Shown here in pieces: positions 61,723 through 64,000 of a DNA stretch of 64,000 bases. The translations under genes were made by a program, and so were the position numbers. The DNA comes from Pyxidicoccus sp. MSG2 (GTDB lineage: Bacteria; Myxococcota; Myxococcia; Myxococcales; Myxococcaceae). The first letter of the stretch is position 1; the number at the start of each line of letters is the position of its first letter. The stretch covers positions 7,334,001 through 7,398,000 of the forward strand of contig NZ_JAPNKC010000001.1 in the NCBI RefSeq assembly GCF_026626705.1, given 5' to 3'. Under the pieces are notes generated by a model, which searched no databases, was not told the DNA's origin, and worked only from the letters and a program-made list of their open reading frames with translations.

Positions 61723-62658
61723 ATGCAGCCCCAACTACCCCCCCCGGGAGGAACGCTGTTGCTTCGCCTTCGTCTGCTCGCCGCCATCCCCCTGTGCGCT
61801 CTCGTCGGCTGTGCCACCGTGAAGTCCCGCGCGGCGGAGCCTCCGGTGGCGATGGCGCCCGCGGCGGCGGTGATGGATTCGGCCTCGACGCCCGCCAACC
61901 CGCACGCCGAGGCAGGGCAGGCAGGCGTGGTGACGGTGGAGACGGAGGAGCCGTCCGGGTCGATTCCGGCGATGGTCCGCGAGGCCCCGGTGGAGCCGGC
62001 CGCCGCACAGCAGGACAAGGTGCGGCTGGTGACGTCCGGGGTGATTGCCGCCGCGCTGCAGGCCGCGAGCCTGGTGACGGGCCCCGCCAGCACCACGGGC
62101 CGCTTCTGGGATGAGTTGCTGTCGCCGACGGAGCAGGCTCGCTCCATCGTCCAGCGCTCCATCCAGCTCGTGGGTGAGCGCAACCTCGGCCGCGTCAGCC
62201 GGAGCGTGCCCAATGACTGCTCCGGCTTCGTGCGGCTCGCGTACCTCGCGGCGGGCATCGACCTGGTGGCCCACGGCTTCCTCGCCGGGGAGAACGCCGT
62301 GTCCGCCATCTTCCGCCGCGCCCTGGACGTGGGCACCGTCCACCACCAGGCGCCGCGCCCGGGCGACCTCGTCTTCTTCCGCGAGACGTATGACCGCAAC
62401 CGCGATGGCCGCCGCAACGACGGGATGACCCACATCGGCGTCGTCGAGGCCGTGGACGCGGACGGCACCGTCACCTTCATCCACCGGGGTGGCAAGGGCG
62501 TGGCGCGCGGGCGGCTCAACCTGGCCGCTCCCGCGAAGCACCAGCTCGCCCAGGGCGGGCCGGTGTTGAATGACTACATCCGCCCCGCCGCCAAGGGCAC
62601 TCGTGCCTACCTCGCAGGAGAGCTGTTCGCCGCGTTCGCTTCCCCTGAGGGACTGTAA
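61723..62658 (+). CDS. NlpC/P60-like (C40) cysteine peptidase lipoprotein
   Basis: 311 residues with GGGAGGTGGG upstream. Signal LLRLRLLAAIPLCALVGC gives lipidated Cys30. A low-complexity spacer (to about residue 125) precedes the catalytic domain: Cys166 in SVPNDCSGFVRLAYLAAGID, His237 in MTHIGVVEAVD and a third His254 in TFIHRGGKG, matching an NlpC/P60-type Cys-His-His peptidoglycan endopeptidase. Between them, PRPGDLVFFRETYDRNRDG contains the conserved GDLVFF. Envelope-anchored cell wall hydrolase. It probably shares a transcript with the giant membrane protein gene. Confidence 0.88.
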   Translation: MQPQLPPPGGTLLLRLRLLAAIPLCALVGCATVKSRAAEPPVAMAPAAAVMDSASTPANPHAEAGQAGVVTVETEEPSGSIPAMVREAPVEPAAAQQDKVRLVTSGVIAAALQAASLVTGPASTTGRFWDELLSPTEQARSIVQRSIQLVGERNLGRVSRSVPNDCSGFVRLAYLAAGIDLVAHGFLAGENAVSAIFRRALDVGTVHHQAPRPGDLVFFRETYDRNRDGRRNDGMTHIGVVEAVDADGTVTFIHRGGKGVARGRLNLAAPAKHQLAQGGPVLNDYIRPAAKGTRAYLAGELFAAFASPEGL

Positions 62659-62726
62659 CCTTCCAGTGGCGCGCCCACACCCGGCGTGGCTTTGAAGAGA
62701 AGCCGCGCTGGGGCGTCATACGCGGC

Positions 62727-63164
62727 ATGCGAATCGCCCTGCTGCTCATTGGGGGTCTGCTCCTGACCCCGGGCTGTGTCCTCCATACGCGGCCGCTGCC
62801 ACGTCCCGCGCCGCGCCCGCAGCCGCCTCCTCCGCCCCCACCGCCGCGTCCCTCGGCCATGTCCTACAACGAGGCCGTGGACCTGGGCTTCGGCCAGTGC
62901 CGCTCGCGCGGCTACGAGTGCAAGCTGAAGGAGGCCCACCGCACCGGAAACGACGTGTGGAAGGTGAAGTTCGCCGCCTTCACCTCCGGCGCGAAGGGTC
63001 ACCTCCACCTGGACTACGACGCGTACTCGCGCAACCTCCTCAAGGTGGACGAGAAGGTGAAGGGCCGTCGCGACGACTGGGACGATGACGACGACTGGGA
63101 CGACGACCACGGTCATGGCAAGGGCAAGGGCAAGAAGAAGGGCCACGCCCACCGCGACGACTGA
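62727..63164 (+). CDS. small Pro-rich, Asp/His/Lys-tailed lipoprotein
   Basis: 145 residues. Lipoprotein signal ALLLIGGLLLTPGC (Cys17), a poly-Pro linker (residues about 25-42), a small conserved-looking domain (SYNEAVDLGFGQCRSRGYEC, KLKEAHRTGNDVWKVKFAAF) with two cysteines, and a charged tail with WDDDDDWDDDHGHG and KGKGKKKGHAHRDD. The Asp/His-rich tail could bind metal ions. Family not recognised. Short hairpins follow before the next sigma gene. Confidence 0.72.
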   Translation: MRIALLLIGGLLLTPGCVLHTRPLPRPAPRPQPPPPPPPPRPSAMSYNEAVDLGFGQCRSRGYECKLKEAHRTGNDVWKVKFAAFTSGAKGHLHLDYDAYSRNLLKVDEKVKGRRDDWDDDDDWDDDHGHGKGKGKKKGHAHRDD

Positions 63165-63212
63165 GTCCCTCTTCCCGCCCTGGCGTCCGTCAGTGGGTTG
63201 CCAGCCCACATG

Positions 63213-63227
63213 GCCCGGGCGCCGGGC
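63213..63227. terminator. hairpin followed by a T-run
   Basis: GCCCGG-gcg-CCGGGC stem then GGCGCTGTTTTCG, downstream of the small lipoprotein gene; a plausible intrinsic terminator. Confidence 0.5.
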
Positions 63228-63290
63228 GGCGCTGTTTTCGTTCATGGGTGACCGCGGATTCGCGCCCGGGTGTCTCCAGGGGGCGGCGCC

Positions 63291-63806
63291 ATGACTCCCA
63301 CGTCCCAGGTCGACATCTCCTCGCTCTACCGGCGCCACGTGGCGCTGGTGCGCGGCTGTGCGCTTCGCATCCTCGGCGAGCCCGCCGCCGCCGAGGACGT
63401 GGCCCAGGAGGCCTTCATCCGCTTCCTGCAGCACCGCGAGCGCAGCGGCAGCGAGCAGGACACGGCCGCCTTCCTCTACCGCACGAGCACCAACCTCGCC
63501 CTCAACCGGCTGCGCGACGCGCGCCGGCGCAAGGGACTGCACGACGCGCACCTGCCGGACGCGGAGCCTCACAGCCCGCACTCGCCCGAGGACGGACTGG
63601 CGCTGCGCAAGGTGCTGGCCGAGGCGGACCCGGAGCAGGCGCAGATTGCCGCCTGCTACTTCATCCACGGCATGGAGCACGAGGAAATCGCCGGGCTGCT
63701 CGGCGTCCCGCGCCGCACCGTGGGCCGTCGGCTGGAGAAGTTCCGCGCCCACGCCGAGCACATGCTGCATGGCGAGCGCAGAAAGGAAGCAGGCCATGGT
63801 GGCTGA
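63291..63806 (+). CDS. ECF RNA polymerase sigma factor
   Basis: 171 residues from ATG 63291, with GGGGG upstream; a GTG at 63270 would add seven residues. Region 2: SSLYRRHVALVRGCALRILG, AAAEDVAQEAFIRFLQHRER, FLYRTSTNLALNRLRDARRR. Region 4: DPEQAQIAACYFIHGMEHEE, IAGLLGVPRRTVGRRLEKFR. Compact group 4 sigma without extra domains. Its stop overlaps the start of a zinc-finger anti-sigma gene by 11 bp, so the pair is translationally coupled. Signal and regulon unknown; different from the ECF sigma at 4353. Confidence 0.92.
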   Translation: MTPTSQVDISSLYRRHVALVRGCALRILGEPAAAEDVAQEAFIRFLQHRERSGSEQDTAAFLYRTSTNLALNRLRDARRRKGLHDAHLPDAEPHSPHSPEDGLALRKVLAEADPEQAQIAACYFIHGMEHEEIAGLLGVPRRTVGRRLEKFRAHAEHMLHGERRKEAGHGG

Positions 63807-64000
63807 GCCGTTCCCCAGGTCCAAGGTGTCCGCGGACTGTCTGTCCGGGTGGCGCGTCTCGCAGGTGGTGCTCGGGCTGCTGTCCCCCGAGGAGCGCGCG
63901 CCCGCCGAGGCGCACCTCGCCACCTGCGCGTCCTGCAAGCAGCGCGTGGACACGGAGCATGCGCAGGCGCGTGCGGCGGCGTTCGAGCAGGTGCCGGAGG
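63796..64000 (+). CDS. zinc-finger anti-sigma factor (partial)
   Basis: First 68 residues only; runs off the right edge. MVAEPFPRSKVSADCLSGWR followed by VVLGLLSPEERAPAEAHLAT and the zinc motif His-x3-Cys-x2-Cys (HLATCASC) is the anti-sigma ZAS domain, partner of the preceding ECF sigma. Whether a membrane helix follows cannot be seen. Overlaps the sigma stop by 11 bp. Confidence 0.85.
   Translation, partial: MVAEPFPRSKVSADCLSGWRVSQVVLGLLSPEERAPAEAHLATCASCKQRVDTEHAQARAAAFEQVPE

Noticed and set aside
58652..62008. Long minus-strand frames antisense to the giant membrane protein
   Set aside because: His/Gln/Arg/Gly-rich shadow; the plus strand has a continuous membrane protein with a good ribosome binding site.

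Overview
The window looks like chromosomal DNA from a myxobacterium (Myxococcota, probably Myxococcaceae). GC content is very high, so almost every frame is open. Lipobox lipoproteins are unusually numerous. One secreted protein carries a MYXO-CTERM tail, and several orphan proteins have Cys-rich or 'VDAG/TDAG'-type linker repeats. I found no rRNA, tRNA, CRISPR array or insertion sequence. The ends cut an Omp85-type gene (left) and an anti-sigma gene (right).

Layout. 0-9 kb: partial Omp85/BamA-like lipoprotein, small Cys-rich lipoprotein, malQ, 3-methyladenine glycosylase, an ECF sigma / zinc-finger anti-sigma / RlmN-like run joined by GTGA overlaps, an RBBP9-type hydrolase and an ELWxxDGT-repeat lipoprotein. 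8.7-19 kb: DUF2127, DUF1003, mscL (with zinc ribbon) and DedA membrane proteins, a large lipoprotein, a chemoreceptor-like protein fused to a peptide-binding-type SBP domain, a transglutaminase-like protein and an astA homologue. 19.4-29 kb: MYXO-CTERM polysaccharide lyase, DUF2019 protein preceded by a gene remnant, PLP decarboxylase, CGDG-repeat lipoprotein, B12-binding radical SAM protein, and the glyoxylate shunt operon aceB-aceA. 29-38 kb: PspC protein, a P450/ABM monooxygenase pair, MOSC protein, fumC, clpP, PNPOx-like protein, and a PRISE-type reductase divergent from a LysR regulator. 38-48 kb: mostly secreted proteins (beta-helix protein, 5'-nucleotidase, M48 protease, barrel lipoprotein) plus an island of orphan genes with less GC-rich codon use. 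48-50 kb: an AAA ATPase / DUF4276 (TOPRIM-like) pair resembling OLD/PARIS-type defence modules. 50-64 kb: acyl-CoA oxidase-like enzyme with an extra N-terminal domain, phospholipase D/cardiolipin synthase-like protein, GNAT, a 2211-residue multispan membrane protein with a recent internal tandem duplication, an NlpC/P60-like lipoprotein, and a second ECF sigma/anti-sigma pair.

How genes connect: aceB, aceA and fumC are glyoxylate/TCA enzymes, though fumC is several kb from the ace operon. The two sigma/anti-sigma pairs, the P450/ABM pair and the ATPase/TOPRIM pair are translationally overlapped two-gene units. The least ordinary objects are the chemoreceptor-SBP fusion, the ATPase/TOPRIM pair, the duplicated giant membrane protein, and a 37-codon gene remnant coupled to a DUF2019 gene. 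All functions are inferred from sequence reading; no database search was run.
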